This document shows positions 18,190 through 27,503 of a DNA stretch of 64,000 bases, piece after piece (the first letter of the stretch is position 1; every line of letters starts with the position of its first letter). Source of the DNA: Pseudomonas sp. QTF5 (GTDB lineage Bacteria; Pseudomonadota; Gammaproteobacteria; Pseudomonadales; Pseudomonadaceae). A program made the translations under genes and the position numbers. The DNA lies in the NCBI RefSeq assembly GCF_000512695.2, contig NZ_AZRW02000029.1, positions 1 to 64,000 of the forward strand, written 5' to 3'. The notes under the pieces were generated by a model, which did not search any database, was not told where the DNA came from, and saw nothing but the letters and a program-made list of their open reading frames with translations.

Positions 18190-19572
18190 ATGTCCGATCC
18201 AAAACCTCTTTTGTTTGCGCTCTATGAGCAAGCCAGTGTCGGTTGTGGCGGCGCGCCAAGCCTTTGGACACACCCGGCTGACGAACGACTGGCCGTCAAT
18301 TCTCTGGGCTATTGGTCGAACCTGGCGCGCATTGCCGACCAGGCTCACCTCGACATGCTTTTTTTTGGTGATGTCCTGGGTTTCTACGACGTGTTTGGTG
18401 GCAACGCCGATGCGGCGATGAAATGGGCCGTGGAAGCACCGGCCAATGACCCGCTGATGATCATTCCTGCATTGGCGGCCGTGACGGAAAACCTGGCCTT
18501 TGGCGTCACCGTGACCACCAGCTACGAGCATCCTTTTACCCATGCCCGACGCTTCAGCACGCTGGATCACCTCACCAATGGCCGGGTGGGCTGGAACATC
18601 GTCACATCATACCTGTCCAGTGCCGCGCGCAACTTCGGCCTGGAGCAGATGATCAAGCACGATGATCGCTACGAGCGCGCTGAAGAGTTTCTCGATGTGG
18701 TGTACAAGCTCTGGGAAGGCAGTTGGGCCGACGATGCCGTGGTCGCCGACAAGGCTCGTCAGCTGTATGCACGGGGTGATCGGATACAACCTATTAACCA
18801 TGTCGGCGAGCACTACCGGGTGGCCGGTCCGCACCTAACCTCACCGTCGCCGCAGCGTACACCACTGCTGATCCAGGCCGGCTGGTCGGGTCGAGGTCGC
18901 GAGTTTGCCGCGAAGCACGCCGAGCTTATTTTTATTGCCAAATCCAACCCCCAGGAAATCCGCCAGGGCCTGGAAGACATTTGGGCCAAGGCCCAGGCAC
19001 GCGGCCGCCAGCGTGAGGATGTGAAGTCTCTGACGGTGCTGCGTATCGTCACAGCCAAGACCGAGATCGAAGCTCAACGCAAATATGACGAACTGCAAAG
19101 CAACTATCACTTGCAGGCGCAACTGGTGAGTTACGCTGGCGATACCGGTATCGATATCAGCCGCTACGCCGATAGCGATGCACTGTCGACCCACACCGAA
19201 GGCATGACCTCTTACGTGATGCGTCCCGATGGCATTGGCAAGCCGTTGACGGCTGGCGACGTCAAACAGCGCTTTGCCAACGTCACCCGAGGTAGCGACT
19301 TGATCCTGGTGGGTACCCCGCAACAGGTGGCCGAGCGCATTGAGGAACACGCACGCATTTCCGGTACCAGCGGCTACATGCTCAATCCGCTGATCAGCCC
19401 TGGCAGTCTTGAAGACTTCGTCGAGCTGGTCATCCCTGAACTGCAAAAACGTGGCCTATACCGCACCCAACCGCAAAGCGGTACCTTCCGTTCGCGGTTA
19501 CGGGCTGACGGTTCGAGCCATTTGCCCCACTCGGCTTATGGGGCCTCCTTCCGTTTCGACAGTGCCCTCTAG
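18190..19572 (+). CDS. NtaA/SnaA/DmoA-type FMN-dependent monooxygenase
   Basis: This 460-residue luciferase-like monooxygenase belongs to the nitrilotriacetate / dibenzothiophene-sulfone / dimethylsulfide group. Typical sequence includes LARIADQAHLDMLFFGDV, LTNGRVGWNIVTSYLSSAARNFG, HYRVAGPHLTSPSPQRTPLLIQAG and KHAELIF. It needs FMNH2 from a separate reductase, which is not seen nearby. ATG 18190 with an AGGA box is preferred to upstream in-frame codons. Its position behind an onium transporter and a homocysteine methyltransferase suggests cleavage of a C-S or C-N bond in a methylated compound; dimethylsulfide is one candidate. Confidence 0.88.
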   Translation: MSDPKPLLFALYEQASVGCGGAPSLWTHPADERLAVNSLGYWSNLARIADQAHLDMLFFGDVLGFYDVFGGNADAAMKWAVEAPANDPLMIIPALAAVTENLAFGVTVTTSYEHPFTHARRFSTLDHLTNGRVGWNIVTSYLSSAARNFGLEQMIKHDDRYERAEEFLDVVYKLWEGSWADDAVVADKARQLYARGDRIQPINHVGEHYRVAGPHLTSPSPQRTPLLIQAGWSGRGREFAAKHAELIFIAKSNPQEIRQGLEDIWAKAQARGRQREDVKSLTVLRIVTAKTEIEAQRKYDELQSNYHLQAQLVSYAGDTGIDISRYADSDALSTHTEGMTSYVMRPDGIGKPLTAGDVKQRFANVTRGSDLILVGTPQQVAERIEEHARISGTSGYMLNPLISPGSLEDFVELVIPELQKRGLYRTQPQSGTFRSRLRADGSSHLPHSAYGASFRFDSAL

Positions 19573-19620
19573 GGCGGTGGAGCGCTCGTCCCTACGGCTT
19601 ATGCAGCTTCCGAAATTGGG

Positions 19621-20568
19621 TTATTGGCTGGCAAGGGCGTGGAGCGCGACCCGCGAAGCGGCCAAGTCCCAAGCCGCGGTACCAACGCTTTTAAATACAG
19701 CGGGTCGTGACGAATCGATTGGGCCGCGAATGGCTGCGGCCAGCGATCTGACTTGAGACCAATCCACACCTGCCCGCAACAGGTCGCCTGCTTCGTGCTG
19801 CGCACCGGCAGTATCGTCAGCATAGAGAACGCTACCGTCCAGAGTGACTTTGCCAAGCTCCGCCATCTCTGGCTTGAAAGCACCTACACCAATAATCAAT
19901 CGACCAGGTTTGGCTAGCTCGTTGTAGACCGGCTCTGTGCTGGTGGTTACGGTGATTACCACATCCACGTCGGGAATGCTGTCGCCGCACGGTTGCAAAT
20001 GCGCGTGCAGGTCTCGATTGTTGTTGCAAAAGTCTGCCGTCGCTTGCGCGTCAATTCCTCGAACCCACAGCTTGCACTGTGGGAAAAGGGCATTGATAGC
20101 TTGTATATGATGGCGTGCTTGTGCGCCGGTCCCGAACAGTAAGATCTGTTTCGGTTCATGCTTCAACAGCGTCCGAATCGCCAGGAGGGTTACTGCCGCA
20201 GTGCGACGCCCTGTGACCTCTGGGCCGTCGAGCAAGCACTTTATTTGTCCGGTTACGGCATCACATACAGTTACCGTGCCGTTGATCGTGGGCAGCTGAC
20301 GCTGCACATTCCCCGGCTGGACGTTAACCAGTTTGTGGATGCCGATGTCCTGGGCGGTGGCGGGCATGCTCAGCAAAACACCGCCGTCACCCAAGGGTAC
20401 AACCAAGCGCTCAGGGCTCAGAATTGAACCAGCTTCCAGCTCGGTTGCGGCTTGGGCAATAGCGTCAACGAGTTTTTTGAAATCTAGCAGTGCCGCTGTC
20501 TGCACTTGATCGCAGACGGTAACCGAAAGGTTTTTCGGGGCGGCATTATTCGCCAGCATATTAGTCAT
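19621..20568 (-). CDS. ornithine cyclodeaminase / pyrroline-2-carboxylate reductase family
   Basis: This 315-residue Rossmann-fold enzyme has the family's substrate-side sequence (SPERLVVPLGDGGVLLSMPATA, HKLVNVQPGN), the dinucleotide loop ILLFGTGAQARHH and VVITVTTSTEPVYN. Members include LhpI-type enzymes that reduce pyrroline-2- or piperideine-2-carboxylate to proline or pipecolate. The converging LLM gene ends 48 bases away. Upstream on the same strand is an amino-acid ABC transporter plus a DadA-like oxidase, which would make the cyclic imine that this enzyme reduces. A D-proline, D-lysine or hydroxyproline-like substrate is inference. Confidence 0.85.
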   Translation of the reverse strand: MTNMLANNAAPKNLSVTVCDQVQTAALLDFKKLVDAIAQAATELEAGSILSPERLVVPLGDGGVLLSMPATAQDIGIHKLVNVQPGNVQRQLPTINGTVTVCDAVTGQIKCLLDGPEVTGRRTAAVTLLAIRTLLKHEPKQILLFGTGAQARHHIQAINALFPQCKLWVRGIDAQATADFCNNNRDLHAHLQPCGDSIPDVDVVITVTTSTEPVYNELAKPGRLIIGVGAFKPEMAELGKVTLDGSVLYADDTAGAQHEAGDLLRAGVDWSQVRSLAAAIRGPIDSSRPAVFKSVGTAAWDLAASRVALHALASQ

Positions 20569-20706
20569 TGAATATTCCTTTTGCTGAGATCAGTAGTGGC
20601 GGATGTCGGAAAGAAACTGCTGTGCGCGCAAGTGCGTTGATAAACGGCCTACGCCTGGCGTATGGACGGCGCAGCCATCGCAGGCAAGCCGTGCTCGTAT
20701 GTGGCC

Positions 20707-21495
20707 TCAGTGTAAAATTTGCGCAAGAAAGGCCTTGGCCCGCGCGCTATTCGGGGCGCTGAAGAAGTCCTGAGGCGGTGCGTCCTCAATGATCTGGCCG
20801 CCGTCGAGAAACAGCACGCGCTCGGCCACTTGCCGGGCAAAGCCCATTTCGTGGGTCACGCAGAGCATGGTCATACCGCTGCCGGCCAGGTTAACCATCA
20901 CATCCAACACTTCGCTTACCATCTCCGGGTCGAGCGCCGAGGTGGGTTCGTCGAACAACATGATTTTGGGTTCCATGCACAACGCCCGGGCGATGGCCAC
21001 GCGCTGTTGCTGGCCCCCCGAGAGCTGGCTGGGGTACTTGCTGGCCTGGCTGGCGATACCGACTTTTTGCAGGAAGTGCTGGGCCAGCTCCTCGGCCTTC
21101 TTGCGGCTCATGCCGCGCACCGAAATCGGGGCCAGGGTGCAGTTATCGAGCACGCTCATGTGCGGGAACAGATTGAAATGCTGGAACACCATGCCTATTT
21201 CACTGCGGACCTTGGCGGCCTCGCGGTTGGTCTGGGCCAAGTCGGTGTCGTTGACCAGAATGCGGCCTTTTTCGGCGATTTCCAGGCGGTTGATGCAGCG
21301 GATCAGCGTCGATTTTCCGGAGCCGGAAGGCCCGCAGAGCACGATGCGCTCGCCTTCGCGCACTTTCAGATCGATGTTGTGCAGCACATGGAAGGCGCCA
21401 TAGAACTTGTTCAGACCGACGATATCAACCACCACCTTACGGGTGTCAGGGCTTGCGGCGAGCGGAGTGTCTACACGGGCAGAGAGGGCATGCAT
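20707..21495 (-). CDS. polar amino acid ABC transporter ATPase (GlnQ/HisP type)
   Basis: This 262-residue ATPase has Walker [10 protein letters not shown]-loop [11 protein letters not shown], signature LSGGQQQR, Walker [15 protein letters not shown] and H-loop CVTHEMGFA. The start at MHALSARVD (21495) removes an unlikely 74-residue N-terminal extension. It partners the two permeases at 22804-24230 and the binding protein at 24344. The gene order ATPase-oxidase-permease-permease-binding protein on one strand marks a catabolic uptake operon. Confidence 0.93.
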   Translation of the reverse strand: MHALSARVDTPLAASPDTRKVVVDIVGLNKFYGAFHVLHNIDLKVREGERIVLCGPSGSGKSTLIRCINRLEIAEKGRILVNDTDLAQTNREAAKVRSEIGMVFQHFNLFPHMSVLDNCTLAPISVRGMSRKKAEELAQHFLQKVGIASQASKYPSQLSGGQQQRVAIARALCMEPKIMLFDEPTSALDPEMVSEVLDVMVNLAGSGMTMLCVTHEMGFARQVAERVLFLDGGQIIEDAPPQDFFSAPNSARAKAFLAQILH

Positions 21496-21512
21496 GGTCT
21501 TGTCTCCGGCAA

Positions 21513-22754
21513 TCAGTGAAAGCGCTCGGCGCTGTACGGGGCAGGGTTGGTAAAGGGGGTGGCACCGGTCATCAACTCGGCCAGCAGACGGCCGCAGACC
21601 GGGCCGAGGGTCAGGCCATGGTGGGCATGCCCGAAGTTGAACCACAAACCTTTGTGTCGTGGCGCCGGGCCGATCACCGGGCACATGTCCGGCAAGCATG
21701 GACGGCGTCCCAGCCAAGGCTCGGCATCCAAGCGTTCGCCCAGCGGGTAGAAGGCGCGCGCCAGTTCTTCGCAGCGACGTAGCTGGATTTCGTTGGCCGG
21801 GTCCTGGCTGTCCGCGAACTCGATCCCGGTGGTCAGGCGAATGCCGCCGACCATCGGTGCCAGGACATAACCGCCCACCGGGTCAAGCAGCGGTTGTTGC
21901 AAGCGCGTGCCAGGCAGGGCGGCATAGTGCATGTGATAACCGCGCTTGATCGCCAGTGGAATGTCATACCCTAGTGGCTCGAAAATGCCCCGGGCTTGCG
22001 GGCCGAGGGCGACCACGGCTTCGTCTGCAATCACCAGGCCCTGTTCGCTCTGCACTTCCCATTTACCCACGCGCTGGCGCAAGGATAGGGCCTCACCAAG
22101 GACGAACTCGCCGCCGCGTTTGACGAACAGTTCGGCATAACCGCGTGTCAGGCCGCCGGGGTCGCTAACGGTCTTGGGGTCCAGCCAGTGAATGCCGCCG
22201 ACCACACTGCTGTGCAAGCCCGGTTGACGGGCATGCATCTGGTCGCGGTCGAGAATTTCATAATTCAGGCCATAGTCCATGAGCGCAGCAGCGTCGCGTT
22301 GGGCCTTGGCAAACGCCGGTGGAGAATTGTAGGCCTCGACCCAGCCACTGGCCTGGATCAAGTGATCCATGCCGGCGGGTGCAGAGAGCAGGTCGTGTTC
22401 GCTGACGCAGTGCTCCACCAATGGCAGCATGGCCCGGGTTGCGGCGGCCAAGCCTTTGGTCCCGGAGTGCCGCCAGTACTGCAGCAGCCATGGGCTGGCC
22501 TTGGGCAGGTATTTCAGGCTGTAGCGCACGTCCGACTGCTGGTTGCCCGCATAGCGCAACAGGCTCGACAGCTGGCGCGGGAACGCGTAGGGAATTACGC
22601 TGGCGCGCTCGATCAGCCCGGCATTGCCGTGGCTGGTGCCGTTACCCGGCTGCTGGCGGTCGATGAGCACGACCTTACGGCCACGGGCCTGTAACTGGAG
22701 TGCGGTACTGACGCCGACAATCCCCGCGCCCAGGACGATGGTTTCGCAATGCAT
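21513..22754 (-). CDS. DadA-like FAD-dependent D-amino acid dehydrogenase/oxidase
   Basis: This 413-residue flavoprotein has an N-terminal GxGxxG FAD motif ([19 protein letters not shown]), the DAO-family motif [13 protein letters not shown] and a C-terminal FAD segment ([17 protein letters not shown]). This group oxidises D-amino acids or D-hydroxyproline-type cyclic amino acids at the membrane. It sits inside a transporter operon and 0.9 kb from a cyclic-imine reductase-like gene, which favours a cyclic or D-amino acid substrate. The substrate is not defined by sequence. Confidence 0.9.
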   Translation of the reverse strand: MHCETIVLGAGIVGVSTALQLQARGRKVVLIDRQQPGNGTSHGNAGLIERASVIPYAFPRQLSSLLRYAGNQQSDVRYSLKYLPKASPWLLQYWRHSGTKGLAAATRAMLPLVEHCVSEHDLLSAPAGMDHLIQASGWVEAYNSPPAFAKAQRDAAALMDYGLNYEILDRDQMHARQPGLHSSVVGGIHWLDPKTVSDPGGLTRGYAELFVKRGGEFVLGEALSLRQRVGKWEVQSEQGLVIADEAVVALGPQARGIFEPLGYDIPLAIKRGYHMHYAALPGTRLQQPLLDPVGGYVLAPMVGGIRLTTGIEFADSQDPANEIQLRRCEELARAFYPLGERLDAEPWLGRRPCLPDMCPVIGPAPRHKGLWFNFGHAHHGLTLGPVCGRLLAELMTGATPFTNPAPYSAERFH

Positions 22755-22803
22755 GGTATATCCCTGATGCAGGGGCGTGCACGGCAGCCCGAGAAAATTT
22801 GGT

Positions 22804-23514
22804 TTACTGCAGGTGACGGCCGAGGCGGCCCTCGAGCGCTTTCAGGCTGCGCCGCACGACTTCCACAATCAGCAAATAGAGCACGGCGGCCCAGAGGTAG
22901 ATCTGGAAGTCGAAACTGCGCGAGAAGGCCAGCTTGGTCACTCCCATCAAGTCGTAGATGGTCACCAGCGAGGCAATGGCGCTGGCCTTGATCATCAGGA
23001 TCAGTTCATTGCCCAGCGGGCCAATGGCGACCAGCAGCGATTGCGGCAGGATGACTTTGCGAAAGGTGGTCCAGCGCGACAGGCTGAGGGCTTTCGAGGC
23101 CTCGCGCTGGCCTTGGGTCACGGCCAGGATGCTGCCGCGCAAAATCTCCGCCTGATAGGCCGCGGTGTTCAGGGTGAAGGCCAGTAGCGTGCAGAACCAG
23201 GCGTCACGGAAGAACCACCACATACCCACGTCCTGCCAGAAGCCTTTGAACGAACCCAGGCCGTAATAGAGCATGAACAGCTGTGCCAGCAGCGGCGAAC
23301 CGCGGAAGAAATACACGTAGACGCCGGTAAAACGGCTGATAAAGCGGTTACTCGACAACCGGCCCAGGGCGATCAGCAGACCGAGCAGGGCGCCAAGAGT
23401 GAAGGAAATGGCCACCAGCTTGGCAGTCACCAACAGACCTTCGATGAAGCGGGGACCGTAACGCTCCAACAAGTCAGGGCTGAGGAACAGATTTTGCAAT
23501 TCATCGAAGCTCAT
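22804..23514 (-). CDS. amino acid ABC transporter permease (HisM/GlnP family)
   Basis: This 236-residue inner-membrane permease has several hydrophobic helices, the family N-terminal motif (GLLVTAKLVAISFTLGALLG) and the EAA loop EASKALSLSRWTTFRKVILPQ that contacts the ATPase. Its start overlaps the stop of the second permease by 4 bases, so the two probably form a heterodimer. Confidence 0.93.
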   Translation of the reverse strand: MSFDELQNLFLSPDLLERYGPRFIEGLLVTAKLVAISFTLGALLGLLIALGRLSSNRFISRFTGVYVYFFRGSPLLAQLFMLYYGLGSFKGFWQDVGMWWFFRDAWFCTLLAFTLNTAAYQAEILRGSILAVTQGQREASKALSLSRWTTFRKVILPQSLLVAIGPLGNELILMIKASAIASLVTIYDLMGVTKLAFSRSFDFQIYLWAAVLYLLIVEVVRRSLKALEGRLGRHLQ

Positions 23515-24230
23515 GGGCGAACGCTCCGTTGATGTCGGCTGAAATACTGCTCCAGGAACTGGAACAGGCGGCCGGAAATGGCCGAGAAAAACAGGTAGCC
23601 AAAGCAGGCCACGGTGTAGAACAGCATCGGTTCCTTGGTGACGCTGACCGCCAGGTTGGTCTGGCGCATCAGGTCGACCAGGGAGATGGTCGACACCAGC
23701 GAGGTGTCCTTGAGCAGCGACAGCCAGTTATTCGACAGGCCCGGCAAAGCAATGCGTACCAATTGCGGCAGTACCACCTTGGTAAAGGTTGTGCGTCGGG
23801 ATAGGCCAAGGGCAGCTGCAGCTTCGAACTGGCCCTTGGCCACGGTTTTGAAGGCTCCCAGCCAGATCTGGCTGGAAAATGCGGCGAACACCAGACTGAA
23901 GGCGATTATCGCGGCGACGAAGGGGTTGATCGCGACTTCGGCCTCGTAGCCCATCGCGGCCAACAGTTTCTGCGCACCGATCTGGCAGCCGTAATAGATT
24001 ATAAGCAGGGTCAGCAGCTCGGGCAGTCCGCGGAACACGGTGGCAAACACCGTGCTCATGGAGCGCAACCAGCGACGTCGGGAACGGGCGGCCAAGGCCA
24101 GGCCCAGGCCCAGCGGCAGGCCAATCGGCAGGCAGCTCAGGGCCAAGACAATGGTAACCAGAGCGCCGGCCAGCAAGGCCGAACCCCAGCCGCCGCTGGC
24201 GAAGGATAGCAATGACAGGTTTTCGAACAT
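23511..24230 (-). CDS. amino acid ABC transporter permease (HisQ family)
   Basis: This 239-residue permease has the GALVTIVLALSCLPIGLPLG N-terminal motif, VFRGLPELLTLLIIYYG typical of HisQ/OccQ, and the EAA loop EAAAALGLSRRTTFTKVVLPQ. It is separated from the binding-protein gene upstream by two hairpins, a common way to make more binding protein than permease. Confidence 0.93.
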   Translation of the reverse strand: MFENLSLLSFASGGWGSALLAGALVTIVLALSCLPIGLPLGLGLALAARSRRRWLRSMSTVFATVFRGLPELLTLLIIYYGCQIGAQKLLAAMGYEAEVAINPFVAAIIAFSLVFAAFSSQIWLGAFKTVAKGQFEAAAALGLSRRTTFTKVVLPQLVRIALPGLSNNWLSLLKDTSLVSTISLVDLMRQTNLAVSVTKEPMLFYTVACFGYLFFSAISGRLFQFLEQYFSRHQRSVRP

Positions 24231-24267
24231 GCTCGAACCCTCTCGGTAAATTAAGCTCGCACGCCCT

Positions 24268-24334
24268 CACCGCACCCGTGTGCGGGTGCGGTGCAACATG
24301 TCGGCAAGTAACGACCCTCAGGCGCGCCTGAGGG
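24268..24334 (-). terminator. two hairpins between binding-protein and permease genes
   Basis: Arms of 11 bases (CACCGCACCCG and complement) at 24268-24293 and a 20-base palindrome (CCCTCAGGCGCGCCTGAGGG) at 24315-24334. No T-run follows. They probably act as partial terminators or RNA-stabilising elements after the binding-protein gene. Confidence 0.6.
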
Positions 24335-24343
24335 CTCGGGGGA

Positions 24344-25099
24344 TCAATAGATATCGAAGGCGAAGTAGCGACTGGAGATCTTCTTATAGGTGCCGTCGGC
24401 AATGATCTCATCCAGCGCCTTGTTGAAGCGCTCGCGCAGGACATCGTCACCCTTGCGCACTGCGATCGAGGCATCGGCGGTGGTGCCGTTGACGTCGCCG
24501 ATGATCTTGCAGCAGTCCTTGCCAGCGCTGTCGACCCAGGCCAGCAGCGGGAATTTGTCGGCAATCACCCCGTCGATCCGGCCAGTCGCCAAGTCGCTGT
24601 TGGCTTCATCGAGGGTAGGGTAGAGCTTCACGTCGGCGCCGGCTGGGCCGTAATGATCTTCGGCATAGATGGCCTGGGTCGAGGATGACTGGGCACCGAC
24701 CGTGCGGCCCTTGAAGTTGGTCTGGGCGTCGGTGATGTTCGAGTCCTTGGATACCGCCACGGACAGGGGGGTACGGTAGTAGTGCCGGGTGAAATCGATT
24801 TTCTGCTTGCGCTCATCGGTGGCGATCATCGAAGCCACGACCGCATCGTATTTCTTCGCCATTAGCGCCGGGATAATCCCTTCCCAGTCCTGGGCGACGA
24901 TGCTGCACTGCACGTTCATGCGTTCGCACAGCGCGTTGGCGATATCCACATCGAAACCGTGCAGCTTGTTGTCCGAGTCAACGTAGTTGAACGGCGGGTA
25001 AGCGCCTTCGGTAGCAATCTTCAGTACTTCAGCCTGCGCGCTGGTGGCCCCGGCCAGGACTATTGCGCATACACCGGCAAAGCGAATGACGTGTTTCAT
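24344..25099 (-). CDS. periplasmic amino acid-binding protein
   Basis: This 251-residue SBP_bac_3 protein has a signal peptide (MKHVIRFAGVCAIVLAG, cleavage at SAQA-EVLKIATEG). Family motifs are PPFNYVDSDNKLHGFDVDIANALC, WEGIIPALMAKKYD, RVGAQSSSTQ-like GRTVGAQ and DGVIADKFPLLAW. The start at 25099 has a GAGGTG box. A Cys pair (DCCKIIG) occurs near residue 185. It is the specificity component of this ABC transporter and lies directly behind the regulator gene. Confidence 0.93.
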   Translation of the reverse strand: MKHVIRFAGVCAIVLAGATSAQAEVLKIATEGAYPPFNYVDSDNKLHGFDVDIANALCERMNVQCSIVAQDWEGIIPALMAKKYDAVVASMIATDERKQKIDFTRHYYRTPLSVAVSKDSNITDAQTNFKGRTVGAQSSSTQAIYAEDHYGPAGADVKLYPTLDEANSDLATGRIDGVIADKFPLLAWVDSAGKDCCKIIGDVNGTTADASIAVRKGDDVLRERFNKALDEIIADGTYKKISSRYFAFDIY

Positions 25100-25112
25100 C
25101 CAGCACCTCGTT

Positions 25113-25988
25113 TTATTGTTTTGAGTTTGGTGACGATGTGTATCCAACGAACTCGTTGTGTAAGGCCGCGATGGTTTCAAGACGCTTTTCGACCTCGGGA
25201 CCCAGCTGTTTGCAGACGTCGTTGACCAGCAGGTGGACCAGCGACAGCATCGCCGCCGTCGATTCCCAGAACAGGTTGAACTCGGTGGGCACGCGGAACA
25301 CTTCATCGGCGTTCTGTTCGGCCCAGTCGCAAAAGGTATCGGTGATCAGCGTCACAGGGATGCCGGCATCGCGGGCCTTGCGGCACAGGGTCAGGGCGTG
25401 GCGGGAATAGCGGCGGGCTTCGAACACCACCAACGCACTGTCTTCGGGGGCACTGAGCAACACGTCGGCGTAATGCCCGGCGGCACCGTCGACCCAGTGT
25501 GTGTCATCGCGCAGGTACTGCAACAGATGCACCATGGATGCTGCGATGCCACGCTCTGTCTGGAACCCGGCGACGAACACCTTGCGCCGGGTGGCCAGGC
25601 GCTGGCTGACGTTGTGCCAGGTCGGGGTGAGGCTATATTCGTAAACCTTAACCAGGGCCGCGACTTCCAACTCGAAGCTGCGCGGTAGGCCTTGCGGGCC
25701 CTGGCTGGCTTGATGGCGAAACTCCTGCAAGCGATCGCCCACCAGCCATGGGCCATCGCCCAGGTCGACCTTGAGGTCGTTTTTCAGGTCTTTGAAGTGG
25801 CTATATCCGAGGGAGCGACAGAAGCGCCCCACACTGGATTCACTGACGTTCAATTTCGCGGCAATATCAGCGGCAGTCTGGAACGGCAGTTCATAGAGGT
25901 TGGCCAGCATATAGTTAGCAATCACCCGGCCAGAGGCGGCGGCGGTTGAAAGACTGCTTTCAAGGCGTTGTTTGATGGGCTGGCTCAA
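25113..25988 (-). CDS. RpiR/MurR family transcriptional regulator
   Basis: This 291-residue protein has an N-terminal HTH_6 domain (TAADIAAKLNVSESSVGRFCRSLGYSHFKDLK, about 38-70) and a C-terminal SIS fold (about 125-260: RRKVFVAGFQTERG, DSALVVFEARRYSRHA, PVTLITDTFCDWAEQNAD). SIS-domain RpiR proteins usually sense phosphosugars, but several pseudomonad members control amino-acid catabolic operons. It is the first gene of this minus-strand cluster, 13 bases upstream of the binding-protein gene. A perfect palindrome at 26055-26074 may be its operator. Confidence 0.88.
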   Translation of the reverse strand: MSQPIKQRLESSLSTAAASGRVIANYMLANLYELPFQTAADIAAKLNVSESSVGRFCRSLGYSHFKDLKNDLKVDLGDGPWLVGDRLQEFRHQASQGPQGLPRSFELEVAALVKVYEYSLTPTWHNVSQRLATRRKVFVAGFQTERGIAASMVHLLQYLRDDTHWVDGAAGHYADVLLSAPEDSALVVFEARRYSRHALTLCRKARDAGIPVTLITDTFCDWAEQNADEVFRVPTEFNLFWESTAAMLSLVHLLVNDVCKQLGPEVEKRLETIAALHNEFVGYTSSPNSKQ

Positions 25989-26054
25989 GGCTGCTTCCTA
26001 TTGTTTTTCAGCGCTTACGAAAGAAAATGCGTGTTTTCTGGCATAAAGTCAATA

Positions 26055-26074
26055 CATGACAGATAGCTGTCATG
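26055..26074. promoter_or_regulatory. palindromic operator candidate upstream of rpiR-type gene
   Basis: Perfect arms CATGACAG-ATAG-CTGTCATG lie 67 bases upstream of the regulator start, where an autoregulatory operator would be expected. No other gene lies upstream on that strand. Confidence 0.5.
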
Positions 26075-26273
26075 ACCGATGATCGTCACTCTGGTACGCA
26101 GCCTCGACAACTCGGTTGGAGGTTCAGGATGCCCCAAGCACAACCTTGTACAGTGAAGAAGCCAAGAATCCCATGGACGCCATTCTCTTGGTCACCTAGC
26201 ACAACATCAGTCATTTTCTAATGCATCGTCGGCAGGACGCCTGAGGAGGGAGAAACGCAAAGTTCTGAAACGG

Positions 26274-26489
26274 TCAACTGTGGATGAACGTCCAGAGATC
26301 GGTATTCAGTTTGTCGATAGCGGCTTTAAAGTCCTTGGTGGTGATTTGCTCGTTCTCTAGCTGGCGGCTGCCGAATACCTCGGGCACTTTGGTCATTGTC
26401 TGATTGGTTTTCGCGTCAATGAACTCGGCTTCGTTTAACTGGCGCACTAAGCGTCCGGCAAAGCCACGGTAAGCACCTAGCGAAGACAC
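26274..26489 (-). CDS. gene fragment, C-terminal 71 residues of unknown protein
   Basis: The frame begins after an in-frame stop with no plausible ribosome binding site and encodes GAYRGFAGRLVRQLNEAEFIDAK... ending DLWTFIHS. It looks like the soluble C-terminal part of a larger secreted or lipoprotein gene whose 5' part is missing. No family is recognised with certainty. Confidence 0.35.
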   Translation of the reverse strand: MSSLGAYRGFAGRLVRQLNEAEFIDAKTNQTMTKVPEVFGSRQLENEQITTKDFKAAIDKLNTDLWTFIHS

Positions 26490-26532
26490 CTCCCTGATGC
26501 GTCAGGGGCGGTGCCCTTTACGGCTTGTTAAA

Positions 26533-26940
26533 TTATTCGAGGTGGTAATTCAACCAAATATGGTGCGTTCCATCGATGTCAATTGTGATCCCTCCTGACC
26601 CTGATATCCCTTTCAAACCATCCGTACCACTGCCTCCAACTATGCAGAAAAACTCATCTGCACGATCAATTCCGGTAGTGGAGGCGGAATGAATGAAGTT
26701 AAAGGAACCCTCTACCCCATTCACCGTACCCTTGAAGCTCTCCATCGCGATGTAGCTGCCCCTTCTTGACGCTTGGTCGAACGCAGCAGTAAAGGCTGTT
26801 GAAGAAATACCATCGATAGCTCCTGTATAGGACTTTTCCATGGAGCTGATCGACACTGGTAAGCCTGTTGTAATTTCGGGCGTGGGAGTCAGGTCAGTTG
26901 GTTTGAAATTCTTGGAGGAAAAAGTGGCTCGCGCTTCCAT
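26533..26940 (-). CDS. DUF3224 family protein
   Basis: This 135-residue beta-rich protein begins MEARATFSSKNFKP and ends in the typical GLKGISGSGGITIDIDGTHHIWLNYHLE strand pair. The middle has the family's FKGTVNGVEGSFNFIHS segment. DUF3224 proteins resemble AoxB/lipocalin-like barrels of unknown function. It stands alone next to an IS66 remnant. Confidence 0.75.
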   Translation of the reverse strand: MEARATFSSKNFKPTDLTPTPEITTGLPVSISSMEKSYTGAIDGISSTAFTAAFDQASRRGSYIAMESFKGTVNGVEGSFNFIHSASTTGIDRADEFFCIVGGSGTDGLKGISGSGGITIDIDGTHHIWLNYHLE

Positions 26941-27009
26941 TCGGATCAGTCCTGTTCCATATGAGTTGAGCGGTCATTCTAATGCAAGAGCACCCTCACG
27001 TTGAGAACG

Positions 27010-27222
27010 TCAGGCCGAGACCCAATGCTGTGGCAGCAGTTGATCGATCTCACTCGCTCGCTGCGTCGGCAGGCGCGTCAGCACATCTTTGAGATACGCA
27101 TAAGGATCATGCCCATTCATGCGGGCGGACTGAATCAAGTCCATGATCGCAGCTGCCCGCTTACCGCTGCGTAGCGACCCGGCGAACAACCAGTTCGAGC
27201 GTCCAAGTGCCCACGGCCCTGC
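27010..27222 (-). pseudogene. tnpC: IS66 transposase tnpC, 3' remnant
   Basis: Reading the minus strand gives PWALGRSNWLFAGSLRSGKRAAAIMD... ARMNGHDPYAYLKDVL and a stop at 27010-27012. This matches the C-terminal end of the intact tnpC at 39975-41510. Everything upstream of PWALGR is missing. Confidence 0.88.
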
Positions 27223-27503
27223 TGCAGCCCAAATGAGCGAATTTACCCCTTATCTCGGCATAACCCCCAAGAGATCCAGCGGCTTGCCAAACGAAAAGTC
27301 AGGCACTAAGGTAGCGCCCTCTAACGACTGGCCCCGGACTTTGGGTGAGCGGTAACGGCTACAGACAAAAAATCAGATGGCAGCGCACCCTCCTTTGGCG
27401 AGTACTTCACCGCACAAAGATAGCGCTGTCTCACTATCAAGGTGCATGAGGCTCGATAGAGTTTTCCTTGAAAGTAACAATCACAAGAAAGAGGAAGCCC
27501 GTG

